Source of the DNA: Methylobacterium sp. J-068
GTDB taxonomy: Bacteria; Pseudomonadota; Alphaproteobacteria; Rhizobiales; Beijerinckiaceae
DNA: 64,000 nucleotides
Assembly: GCF_022829445.1 (NCBI RefSeq)
Contig: NZ_JAKSXY010000106.1
Coordinates: forward strand, 1 to 64,000
Reading direction: 5' to 3'
The first letter of the stretch is position 1. The number at the start of each line of letters is the position of its first letter. The notes below the pieces were generated by a model. The model was given only the letters and a program-made list of their open reading frames with translations, ran no database searches and was not told the origin of the DNA. Below, in pieces: positions 7,349-15,025 of this stretch. A program made the position numbers and the translations under genes.

Positions 7349-9664
7349 GTGACCGAGCCGCCCTCGATGCCACGCTCCGTCGCGAGGGCGCTTCGGCTGA
7401 TCGCCCTGCATCCGTCCGTGCGCGGCATCGAGAGCCACTTCGACGCCGCCACCGGCGTGACGGACGCCGTGGTCCGGATCGATGCCCACCTCCCGTCCAG
7501 GTGGCGGGTCCGTGGTCATTCCGACAACGGTGTGCTGGCCATCGAACCAGTCTCCATAAGGTTCACGCCGGATTACCCCCTGCGGGAGCCCTACATCGTC
7601 CTGCGAGCGGATTTTGACCGCAGCCATCCCCATCTTCAGCCCCGGGGGCCGAACTTCCCTCCGGAGCCTTGCCTCCTGTTCGGCTCGGTGCGTGAGCTCC
7701 TGCAATCCCGAGATATAATCGGGGTCATCGACCAGCTCGTGGAATGGATCGGTCGGGCAGCGCTCGTTCGGCTCAACGATCCCGTCGGCGGTTGGGAGAT
7801 AACCCGACGCGACGGGATCCACGACTTGGTCATCCTGAATTCCGGCTGGGTCCGTTCATTGGCCGGTCGCGACGGCGGATGCGACGGTTTCGGTGCAGGT
7901 TACGCGGCGACCCGTGAAAACGGCGCGCCCGAGACCTATCGGGTCTTGCTGTCGGACATACGTCACGGCTTGTCCGAGAACGATTGCCGTTGGTCAGGCC
8001 AGGTCGTCTCCGACTCGGAGCGATACGGGTTCGCGCTTGCGCTCGTGGCATGGTCAGGCCGAACCCCATCGGGGCAACCTTTCATCGCGGCCAGCTACCT
8101 GCCGGAGACCGTCGTCGACGTCGCTTCGCTTCATGCCCGCGCGCATGCGCTCGGTTGCGGCGATCAACTGCGTGCCAAGCTCGACCTCCTGCAACGCAGG
8201 ATGCGTGGAAAGACGAGCCGCGCGGCGCAACCCTGCATCATCATCCTGCTGGCGCGGCGGCCGTTCAACCTCACGGGTGGTCACTCCCCTATCGAGATCT
8301 GCCCGTACCTGATCGAACTCTTCGGAAACGACGAACTCGGGCCTACGAGCCACAAGCCGGTCCGTCTCGTCGCGCCACACGACCAGGTTTCGCCGAACCT
8401 CCTGCGAGAAGCCTCCGGCGAGGACGGCGCCGGATCGATGCGGTGGACGCTACTCGGATGCGGCAGCGTGGGATCCAAGATCGCCACGCACATGATGCGA
8501 TGCGGCCGAGGCCCTTCAAGGCTCGTCGATACCGCGCCGATGCGGCCACATAATTATGCCCGGCACGCCCTGTTCCCGATGAACGTCTCTGAACAGCACC
8601 AGGGCGTCAACAAGGCATCGCTCCTCGCTTCCAGCCTCGTCGGGTTCACCGATGGCAAGATGGCTCTCGCTGCCATCGCCGCCGACATCCCCATGGCGAT
8701 GGGCGATCCGGCGAAGGCCGGAGCGGTGTTCGGGACAGAAGCGGATTTCGTCGTGAATGCGACCGGCTCCCTGGTGGTGCGCGAAGCCTTGTCGCTCCCG
8801 CAGGTCACAGTCATCCGGCCGAGATGCGTCGAGACCTGCCTGCTCGGTGCCGGTCGCCTGGCGTACATGGCCGTGGAGGGTCCGGCTGCCAATCCGTCTG
8901 TCGCGGACCTTGCCGCCGAGGCCTATCGCATTCTCGCCGCCGACAACGTCACGGCCGCTGCCGTTTTCGGACCCGAGGCCGAGGCAACCCGGATCTCGAT
9001 CGGTCAGGGGTGCTCCTCGCTGACCTTTCCAATGACGGACGCCCATCTTTCGGCGATGACCGCTCCCATAGCGGTCGCGCTGGGCAAGCTGCACGCGACC
9101 GGCTTGCCCATGGCCGGCGGCGAGATCCTTATCGGGCTCGGTGCGGACGATGGCCTCGGCCAGAGCTGGATCCGGCAGCCGGTCCCTCCATGGACGGTCG
9201 TCGAGACCGCCTCGGAACGTGGCCCTGGCGTCCGTGTGAGTGCACGGGTCGACGCCTCCATCGCGCGTGAGGTCGCCGCGCGGCCCGGCAGCGAGACCGG
9301 GGGGATCATCGTCGGCCGCTACTCGGACGTCACCGACACGTTCCATGTCGTGGATGTGCTGTCTGCCCCTCCGGACAGCCGCTTCTCTGCGGATGAATTC
9401 GTGCTCGGCATCGACGGGTTGTCGGAGCGCATCGATGGCCTGGTCGAGCGGAACGGAGGCGCCCTGTATCCGCTCGGGACCTGGCACAATCATCTCGTTA
9501 CCAGCGGTCACTCGGCGAAGGATCTCGCGACGGCGCTGAAGCTCGCGGCCGTGCAAATATTCCCGCTGTTGATGCTGATCCACACGCCCGGCGGCTACCG
9601 CACCCTCGTCACTGAATTCATCGAGCATCGGCCCGCGGGTGGCCCGCTCGGGGAGGCCGCCTGA
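7349..9664 (+). CDS. E2-E1-JAB fusion protein (ubiquitin-like conjugation)
   Basis: About 771 residues from a GTG at 7349 (tgagg 11 bases ahead); ATG 7367 is the alternative. The frame runs back to 7247 into the previous gene, but that part is an Arg-rich overlap. Three catalytic modules are seen. Residues about 15-135 are an E2-like fold with candidate Cys108 in EPCLLFGS. Residues about 365-610 are a ThiF/E1 Rossmann unit (LLGCGSVGSKIA). Residues about 625-755 are a JAB/JAMM peptidase with Glu in ETGGIIVGRY and TWHNHLVTSGHSAKD, one residue shorter than the usual HxH-x7-S-x2-D spacing. One chain could thus activate, transfer and remove a ubiquitin-like tag. No tag protein gene is visible nearby. 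Confidence 0.88.
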   Translation: MTEPPSMPRSVARALRLIALHPSVRGIESHFDAATGVTDAVVRIDAHLPSRWRVRGHSDNGVLAIEPVSIRFTPDYPLREPYIVLRADFDRSHPHLQPRGPNFPPEPCLLFGSVRELLQSRDIIGVIDQLVEWIGRAALVRLNDPVGGWEITRRDGIHDLVILNSGWVRSLAGRDGGCDGFGAGYAATRENGAPETYRVLLSDIRHGLSENDCRWSGQVVSDSERYGFALALVAWSGRTPSGQPFIAASYLPETVVDVASLHARAHALGCGDQLRAKLDLLQRRMRGKTSRAAQPCIIILLARRPFNLTGGHSPIEICPYLIELFGNDELGPTSHKPVRLVAPHDQVSPNLLREASGEDGAGSMRWTLLGCGSVGSKIATHMMRCGRGPSRLVDTAPMRPHNYARHALFPMNVSEQHQGVNKASLLASSLVGFTDGKMALAAIAADIPMAMGDPAKAGAVFGTEADFVVNATGSLVVREALSLPQVTVIRPRCVETCLLGAGRLAYMAVEGPAANPSVADLAAEAYRILAADNVTAAAVFGPEAEATRISIGQGCSSLTFPMTDAHLSAMTAPIAVALGKLHATGLPMAGGEILIGLGADDGLGQSWIRQPVPPWTVVETASERGPGVRVSARVDASIAREVAARPGSETGGIIVGRYSDVTDTFHVVDVLSAPPDSRFSADEFVLGIDGLSERIDGLVERNGGALYPLGTWHNHLVTSGHSAKDLATALKLAAVQIFPLLMLIHTPGGYRTLVTEFIEHRPAGGPLGEAA

Positions 9665-10464
9665 TGTTGCATCTTGACCGCTACACCTTGAACGCGCGCG
9701 TCCTGCCGATGCTCGTCGTTGCCATACCCTTGGTTCTGGCGGCCTATCCCTGGGTACCGTCCGAGGCGTTCGCGAAGGATGGATGGGGCGGCCTGGCGGC
9801 AAAGTGGGTGACGACTGGGGCCTGCGCTACCTTGCTCGCAACCGCCCTGTCCTTCGTGCCTCGGGCCTTCGGGACGCGCCTGGAGGAAAGGCTCTGGCGC
9901 GAATGGGGTGGCGCGCCAGCCACGGCCTATCTTCGCTATGCTCATCCGGAACTCGACGCGCGCCAGACCTTGGCGCTGCACATGAAGATCGCTGCACTCG
10001 ATCCAAGCCTCCATGTGCCGAGCGCACAGGAGGAAGCCAGCGACCCTGCCGCAGCGGACCAGTGCTACGCCGGCATGGTCCGTATGCTACGTGCGAGAAC
10101 CTGGGGTCCCAAGAACTTCCCCATGCTGTTCGATGAAAACGTGAGTTATGGATTCCGTCGCAACCTCTTGGCGATGAGGCCGTATGGGATCCTGACCACC
10201 CTGATCGGTATGGGGTCGGGCGCCGCAGCGATTTGGTTCGGGCACCCCGTCTGGCCGGTCGTCGCGTTGTCCGCCCTCGTCGGCATGTTCATCGTCGTAA
10301 ACGGTACGAATGACCTCCGTCGGCAAGCCGACAGGTACACTCGGCGCCTATTCGAGACCGTCGACCTTCTAAAGCCGCCGACGAAGACGAAGGATGCCGG
10401 AACCCCAACGCGAAAGAAGGCCGGAACGGGGGGGCGTGGCGGAACTGGTCAGGCTACCGCCTGA
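9664..10464 (+). CDS. Multi-pass membrane protein of the E2-E1-JAB operon
   Basis: A 266-residue protein whose ATG overlaps the stop of the E2-E1-JAB gene by one base, so translation is probably coupled. Two hydrophobic pairs are seen: residues about 13-32 and 46-66, then about 170-190 (ILTTLIGMGSGAAAIWFG) and 193-213. Between them is a roughly 100-residue soluble loop; the C-terminus is basic and Lys/Gly-rich. I recognise no family with certainty. By position it could be the membrane effector or the target of the conjugation proteins, in the way small membrane proteins act in other defence operons. Confidence 0.7.
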   Translation: MLHLDRYTLNARVLPMLVVAIPLVLAAYPWVPSEAFAKDGWGGLAAKWVTTGACATLLATALSFVPRAFGTRLEERLWREWGGAPATAYLRYAHPELDARQTLALHMKIAALDPSLHVPSAQEEASDPAAADQCYAGMVRMLRARTWGPKNFPMLFDENVSYGFRRNLLAMRPYGILTTLIGMGSGAAAIWFGHPVWPVVALSALVGMFIVVNGTNDLRRQADRYTRRLFETVDLLKPPTKTKDAGTPTRKKAGTGGRGGTGQATA

Positions 10465-10560
10465 TCCGCCTACCCTTATTCACTGGGCCTGGCGCCAGGA
10501 TGATATCACTGCCCTGCACGGACCGATTTAAGATCCGGCGTTGAACTTGCGTGAGGAGGC

Positions 10561-10594
10561 CCGGAGGGAGGGGCTCGATAGCCCCTCCCTCCGG
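10561..10594. terminator. Perfect hairpin between convergent genes
   Basis: A 15-bp stem without mismatch (ccggagggaggggct / agcccctccctccgg) and a cgat loop lies between the end of the membrane-protein gene (10464, plus) and the end of the second recombinase (10604, minus). There is no T-run on either side, so it may act as a bidirectional block to transcription or simply stabilise 3' ends. Confidence 0.6.
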
Positions 10595-10603
10595 TCGACT
10601 GGT

Positions 10604-12196
10604 TCAAGCGAGGACAGGCGTCTTACGGCCAATGACGGCCTCTGGATGGATCCGCCTGCGAGTGGCGTGATCCGTTGATCGGGTCCGCTCCCTCCGTCGC
10701 CGCTCGACCTGACCCGGGGGCTCCCGCGGGGGCAGGCCCCGGGGTACTACGACCTCGATCGTGGAGGGGACCCTGACGGCGAAGGAGTGGGCCGCCTTCA
10801 CACCGTGCGACCACGCCAGGGCATCGGCCGCCGCCTCCTGCCCTTCCAGGGTCCACTGGCCGTAGATCTTCACCGCGGTCTGGACCGACATGCCCAGCAG
10901 GTCGGCCGCGGCCCTGACATCGACCCGGCCGATCCTAAGCCATGTCGCCGCCGTGTGGCGCAGCGTGTGACGCACGACCTCCGCGTCGAGGCCGGCGTCG
11001 GCGACGACCGCTTCCCAGATCCACACCGGGGCCGACGCGTAGGGCTCACCGTCCGGACGGGACACGACGGCCGAGATCCCGGCGGCGAGATCGGACTTCC
11101 GCCACCCCCCCATCGTCGAGGCAACCTTGGGGGCGATCCGCGACGTCATCCGCGGCTTGCCCTCGCTGGGGTCCAACCCGAAGCCGCGCCGGTGGATGAA
11201 GCGGCCCTCCACGTCGATGCAGCCGCCATCCGCCGAACATTCCCAGCGGAGTTCCCTGAGTGCCTCGTCCCGGGTGCCGGTGTACAGACCAACGAAGAGG
11301 TACCGCCGCAACGCCTTGCGGTTGGTAATGGTCTGCGGATCACGATACGCGTAGCGCCACACCTTCCTGCCGCGCGGGCCCATGACCAACTCGCGCTTCC
11401 AAGCGCCCGTGTCGTTGTCCCAGATGCGACCGCGGATGGCCCAGTACATCCGGGCTACCTCCGGTCGCCGCAACCACCGCGTCCGCCCCGGGCCCTGCGC
11501 CGGCACCTCCACGTTGGGATGCCAAGCGAGCGTATGCTCTCCAGCGTAGAGGTTCACCGCCTTGCGGAGGAAGCAGATGTCCTCCCGCGCGGAGCTCGGA
11601 CTGGCGTTCGGCGCATCGGGGTCGTCGTCCAGATAGCGCGCGTCGCGCTGGTCGGTTCGCCACTCGATGTATTCGAGGAGCCGGGTCGTGGTGAGGTCCT
11701 TGAGCGTCTCGTCCTTAAAGAAGGTCGCCAGCGATTTGATACGCGTCACCAGCTGGCGATACTTCTTCCAGACCCGGGCCTTTTTCTTGGCGGCGGCGGT
11801 ACGAAGGGACGTCTTGCGCGGGGCTGGCGGCTTGCCGGGCGGCCGTGCGGCGTCGAGAAGGTGGTTGAGCGTCGCCGCGACCGGGACCATGCGTGGGGCG
11901 ACGATGCCCCGCTCCCGCGCTTCCTTCTGAAGCTTGTAGAGATCGAGGACCCTCTCGGCCTTCTTCCGCTGTGACTCGGGCTGACGCGTCGACACCTCCG
12001 CCCTGCCGTCGCGTATGTACAACGTGATCTTCGTGGGGTCCGTCCTGGATTTGCGCGGCACCAAGCGGGGGCCCTTCGAGGGTGGCCCGGGCTTGTTGTC
12101 CGGCTCTGGGATCGCCGCCGCCGCGGTCATCAACGCGACGCGCACGTCATCCTCGGCGCGCTCAAAAGCGGCCCGTTGCATCTTCTCTCGCTTCAT
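10604..12196 (-). CDS. Second tyrosine recombinase
   Basis: A 530-residue protein with the tyrosine recombinase set: Arg in GLYTGTRDEALRELRW, HxLRH in VRHTLRHTAATWL, and the nucleophile in AVKIYGQW. The N-terminal 150 residues are Lys/Arg-rich with a helical region (KKKARVWKKYRQLVTRIKSLATFF) likely to bind DNA. It is not beside either attachment repeat; it sits mid-element with an excisionase-like gene just upstream on the same strand. It may act on its own sites (a nested element), resolve multimers, or be left from an earlier integration. Confidence 0.88.
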   Translation of the reverse strand: MKREKMQRAAFERAEDDVRVALMTAAAAIPEPDNKPGPPSKGPRLVPRKSRTDPTKITLYIRDGRAEVSTRQPESQRKKAERVLDLYKLQKEARERGIVAPRMVPVAATLNHLLDAARPPGKPPAPRKTSLRTAAAKKKARVWKKYRQLVTRIKSLATFFKDETLKDLTTTRLLEYIEWRTDQRDARYLDDDPDAPNASPSSAREDICFLRKAVNLYAGEHTLAWHPNVEVPAQGPGRTRWLRRPEVARMYWAIRGRIWDNDTGAWKRELVMGPRGRKVWRYAYRDPQTITNRKALRRYLFVGLYTGTRDEALRELRWECSADGGCIDVEGRFIHRRGFGLDPSEGKPRMTSRIAPKVASTMGGWRKSDLAAGISAVVSRPDGEPYASAPVWIWEAVVADAGLDAEVVRHTLRHTAATWLRIGRVDVRAAADLLGMSVQTAVKIYGQWTLEGQEAAADALAWSHGVKAAHSFAVRVPSTIEVVVPRGLPPREPPGQVERRRRERTRSTDHATRRRIHPEAVIGRKTPVLA

Positions 12197-12217
12197 CGTA
12201 ATTCAAGCCTACCTGTG

Positions 12218-12233
12218 CCGGCACGCGTGCCGG
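12218..12233. promoter_or_regulatory. 16-bp palindrome upstream of the second recombinase
   Basis: CCGGCACGCGTGCCGG is a perfect palindrome 22 bp before the recombinase start. Its core CACGCGTG recurs in the palindrome at 13268-13287 inside the neighbouring gene. It may be a regulator or recombinase site, or a weak attenuator between the two genes. Confidence 0.4.
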
Positions 12234-12295
12234 TGCGTCGGAAGGCGGACACGGGGCGGTTTAACCGCCAAGTCTGAGCGCCCCGTGCCCGCCGC

Positions 12296-13519
12296 TTACC
12301 GTCCGGAACCGCCGTTTGCGGCTGTCGTGACGGGACCTTTGGCAGCGCGTCTCGAACGCGCGCGCCCTCCGCCGAGCCTCTGTGCCTCGGCAATCTTCAT
12401 CTGCAACGTGGGAAACGCGGACATCTCGTCCGCCTCCGGCTGCTTGGACTTCTCGCCGACACCATCCCCACCCATCCGACGGATCGCCATCGGGGTGGTG
12501 AAGAACTTGCCGGCCACCTTCGTGATCGCCAGCGCGCCATCGCGGCCGGCTGTCCTGAGGGTGTTGGTGGTGATCGGGCCGTCCGGCCAGAACAGGGCGG
12601 CGGCCTCGGGCAGGGTCAGCAGCTCGTCATCGTTCCACTCCTCGCTCCGCGGCCGGTCAGCAATCCGTTGGGGTCGCTTCGGCAAAGGCCTGGCCGGCGT
12701 CGTCACGCGAGGCAAACCGGTTTCGATCCGCGAGTCAAAGCCCAGGGAATGACCGGCCGCCACGACGGGCTCGTCGTCTGGGTCTGCCGATCCAAAGGAC
12801 CGCTCGCAATCCTTGCGGTCCTTTGCCTGGAATGCTTTTCCGCCCTGGTCGTCGATGACGATGTGATGCTCGGAAGCCGATGGCATTCCTGGGAAAAGCT
12901 CCAGTTGAAGCAGCGCGTCCGCCGGCATCGGAGCGTCGTCCCGACGATCCTTTGATGATCCTTCCTCCACGTCGTCGCCTGCAAAGGATCGCTCAATCGA
13001 TGAGTCGAGGCTTTCCAGGGATTTCGGGCCGGAAACTAAGTATTCTGCCACCGGCAGGATGTGGTCCCTCATCGACCCTGGGTGTGCCTCGCCGACCGGA
13101 AGTCGGTCGAAACCGGGACTCGACCGGTGCGTGCCGCCGAACGAGTCCAGGGCCGGCGCCAAGGGCCGGGGGCTGGCCGGGGGACTACCTCCGCCACCCT
13201 GGACAACCGCGCCGGATCCGATCGGAGCGGTCCCCTGTCCTACCGGGTCCACGGGCGGGAGCCCTGGGGATGCCACGCGTGGCATCCTCTGGACGGCATC
13301 CCTTGGGATGCCGTCCATGGCTGGCTTAGCCTGCCCTTCACTGCCACCGGCCTTGAACGTGTCATGCCCGGACAGGACGCCCGGAGGCCTGGCGCTGGTA
13401 TTCGGCCTCGGACGTGCCGCGGCCGCAACCGCCTCCGCCGGTCTCGGCTTGCCCTTGGCGGGCGATCGGACGGGCGGAGCTTGATGCCACCCGAAGTAGC
13501 GGATGATGGCCGTGAACAT
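12296..13519 (-). CDS. Excisionase-like protein with long disordered region
   Basis: A 407-residue protein from ATG with a strong ribosome site (aaggaggttcaccc). The first 250 residues are Pro/Gly/Ser-rich and probably disordered. Residues about 298-350 (LLTLPEAAALFWPDGPITTN, then TLRTAGRDGALAITKVAGKFFTT, PMAIRRM) look like the helix-turn-helix of MerR/Xis-type proteins that read a condition into DNA binding. It lies 99 bp upstream of the second recombinase on the same strand, the usual place for an excisionase or recombination directionality factor. Function is inferred from that. Confidence 0.6.
   Translation of the reverse strand: MFTAIIRYFGWHQAPPVRSPAKGKPRPAEAVAAAARPRPNTSARPPGVLSGHDTFKAGGSEGQAKPAMDGIPRDAVQRMPRVASPGLPPVDPVGQGTAPIGSGAVVQGGGGSPPASPRPLAPALDSFGGTHRSSPGFDRLPVGEAHPGSMRDHILPVAEYLVSGPKSLESLDSSIERSFAGDDVEEGSSKDRRDDAPMPADALLQLELFPGMPSASEHHIVIDDQGGKAFQAKDRKDCERSFGSADPDDEPVVAAGHSLGFDSRIETGLPRVTTPARPLPKRPQRIADRPRSEEWNDDELLTLPEAAALFWPDGPITTNTLRTAGRDGALAITKVAGKFFTTPMAIRRMGGDGVGEKSKQPEADEMSAFPTLQMKIAEAQRLGGGRARSRRAAKGPVTTAANGGSGR
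13268..13316. repeat. Two adjacent palindromes inside the excisionase-like gene
   Basis: GGATGCCACGCGTGGCATCC (13268-13287) is a perfect 20-bp palindrome. Three bases on, 13291-13316 has 12-bp arms GGACGGCATCCC / GGGATGCCGTCC around TT. Both contain the word GGCATCC/GGATGCC. They sit in the sequence coding for the low-complexity part of the protein. Confidence 0.6.
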
Positions 13520-13918
13520 GGGTGAACCTCCTTGTGTCGAGGTTCGATTGTCCCCGTGCGGTCCGGTGCGGCCAAATCCCGCCGCTACCCCGTTCCGCGA
13601 CAGGCCATGGAGGTCATCCCACTCGTCGGTCCCGGGACGGATTTACGGCCAGGCCCGGCGCGAATCAGTGCCGTTCCCGTCAAGGCCGGCGGGAGCCCGG
13701 ATGCCGCCCGACCCATCTTCCCGGACGATAGCCCGATCCGACCGCGCATCGCGATGGACGCCGCGATCCCGCGCCCGGCCTCCGTCGATCCGGGCGTCCC
13801 CCGCCGACGATGAACGGGAATCCGATTTTTATAGTTGTCATCCCACTTGGAACAAAACAGGAACGTGCTTCCATTGTCATCCGGTCCGGATTCGGCCGGC
13901 GACGTTCGGAGCCCCTCG
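13520..13918. promoter_or_regulatory. Divergent control region between excisionase-like and mobilisation genes
   Basis: No gene is seen in these 399 bp. The right end is AT-richer than its surroundings (tccgatttttatagttgtca) and holds an SOS-type box (13850-13864) flanked by two ttgtcatcc words (13835-13843 and 13874-13882). Being upstream of the relaxase genes, it is also the best place to look for an origin of transfer, although no nick site can be named. Confidence 0.5.
13850..13864. promoter_or_regulatory. LexA-type (SOS) box
   Basis: The sequence GAAC-AAAACAG-GAAC is the reverse complement of GTTC-N7-GTTC, the LexA operator of alphaproteobacteria. It lies 55 bp before the start of the first mobilisation gene and between it and the divergent excisionase/recombinase genes. 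Control of mobile-element transfer or excision by DNA damage is well known for other integrative elements. Here it rests on the motif alone. Confidence 0.55.
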
Positions 13919-14521
13919 ATGCCCACCCTGTTCGAAAGGCTCTTGCGTCGCCGGAGCCCGCCCGCGGATCCGGCTCCGCGCCACGGCGCCGGCCGGAGCG
14001 AGGCGCCACCGTCGACGAGGCGGGCGGGCGTCCGCCCGATCCGCATCCTCTCCTTGACGACGGCCACGCGGGATTACGCCCGCAGCGTCGAGAGCGGCGT
14101 GTTCGAACGGATGCGTCCTACCGACCTCGCCCGCCTGGCGGAGGCGATGGGTCCCGACCTGTGGGCCTGGCAGTATGCCAAACGCCTGACGCGGCAACTC
14201 CCTTGGCGGGCCCGCGCCGACGTCGACGAACGCGTCGAGCGGGCGGTGGCCGCGCAAGCGATGATCGAGGGCATCGAGACGTGGGAGCGCGCCCTGGCAG
14301 CTCTCGACGAGCGGATCGAGCAGGCCCGGGTGCAGGGGTGGTCGAGGCCCGAGCCCCTGGCGGTCCCGGCCGTGATCGTCACCGCCCTCGAAGCCCGCCG
14401 CGCGGCGACCCTGGACCGGATCGCCCGGAAACGAGGCCGCTCCGGCGAGGCCGGGACGGGCGCTGTCGCGATCCCCGATGCCGCCGTGCACCACCCGCCC
14501 TTTCCCGCCGGCAGGGCCTGA
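13919..14521 (+). CDS. Putative mobilisation accessory protein
   Basis: A 200-residue protein; ATG 13919 chosen because upstream codons lack protein character. It begins MPTLFERLLRRRSPP and contains a helical middle (residues about 65-160: SGVFERMRPTDLARLAEAMGP, ERVERAVAAQAMIEGIETWE). I recognise no catalytic motif. It is the first gene of a cluster with an RHH-type relaxosome protein and a relaxase, so an accessory function in DNA processing is likely, but not shown by the sequence itself. Confidence 0.5.
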   Translation: MPTLFERLLRRRSPPADPAPRHGAGRSEAPPSTRRAGVRPIRILSLTTATRDYARSVESGVFERMRPTDLARLAEAMGPDLWAWQYAKRLTRQLPWRARADVDERVERAVAAQAMIEGIETWERALAALDERIEQARVQGWSRPEPLAVPAVIVTALEARRAATLDRIARKRGRSGEAGTGAVAIPDAAVHHPPFPAGRA

Positions 14522-14560
14522 CGCGCACCCGCGGCTACGCGCAACACGGACGACGAGACG

Positions 14561-15025
14561 ATGATCCCCATTAGGAAGCACCCGGCAGTGCGTCACCCGC
14601 AAAGCGCCGAGGAACGTTCATCCGCAATACCTGACAGAGCGCCCGACGCCGCGTCGCGACCGCCGCGTCGACCGCCCGGCCTTCCGGTCCGGTTCGTGGT
14701 GCGCGTGAGCCGCGCGCTGAACGGGGCCATTGCCGATCGCGCGGCTCACGAGGGCCTGACCGCCGGGGCATGGGTGCGGCGACTGCTCCTCGAAAAGGTC
14801 GAGATGCAGTCCGGCGCGGATAGCAGGAGCGGCCGACCGGTTCGTCGGCCGGACGAGGATGCCGCGGCGATCTCGGCGGCCATCCGGGAATTGGCCGCCG
14901 TGAACGCGGCGATCTCGATGAAGGACCTTCCTGCGGCGCGGATGAGCCTGACGACGGTGCGGGAGATCCTCATCCCGCTGGTCATCAGAGAGGCTCGGCG
15001 ACCGAGCAGGGAGGCCGACCGGTGA
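14561..15025 (+). CDS. MobC-like relaxosome protein
   Basis: A 154-residue protein. After a basic, Pro-rich N-terminus, residues about 44-80 (LPVRFVVRVSRALNGAIADRA, then GLTAGAWVRRLLLEKVE) form a ribbon-helix-helix-like unit typical of MobC-type accessory proteins. The C-terminal part (AISAAIRELAAVNAAI, SLTTVREILIPLVIREARR) is helical, as in that family. Its stop overlaps the GTG of the relaxase (GTGA), so the two are translationally coupled. It most likely binds the origin of transfer with the relaxase. Confidence 0.65.
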   Translation: MIPIRKHPAVRHPQSAEERSSAIPDRAPDAASRPPRRPPGLPVRFVVRVSRALNGAIADRAAHEGLTAGAWVRRLLLEKVEMQSGADSRSGRPVRRPDEDAAAISAAIRELAAVNAAISMKDLPAARMSLTTVREILIPLVIREARRPSREADR

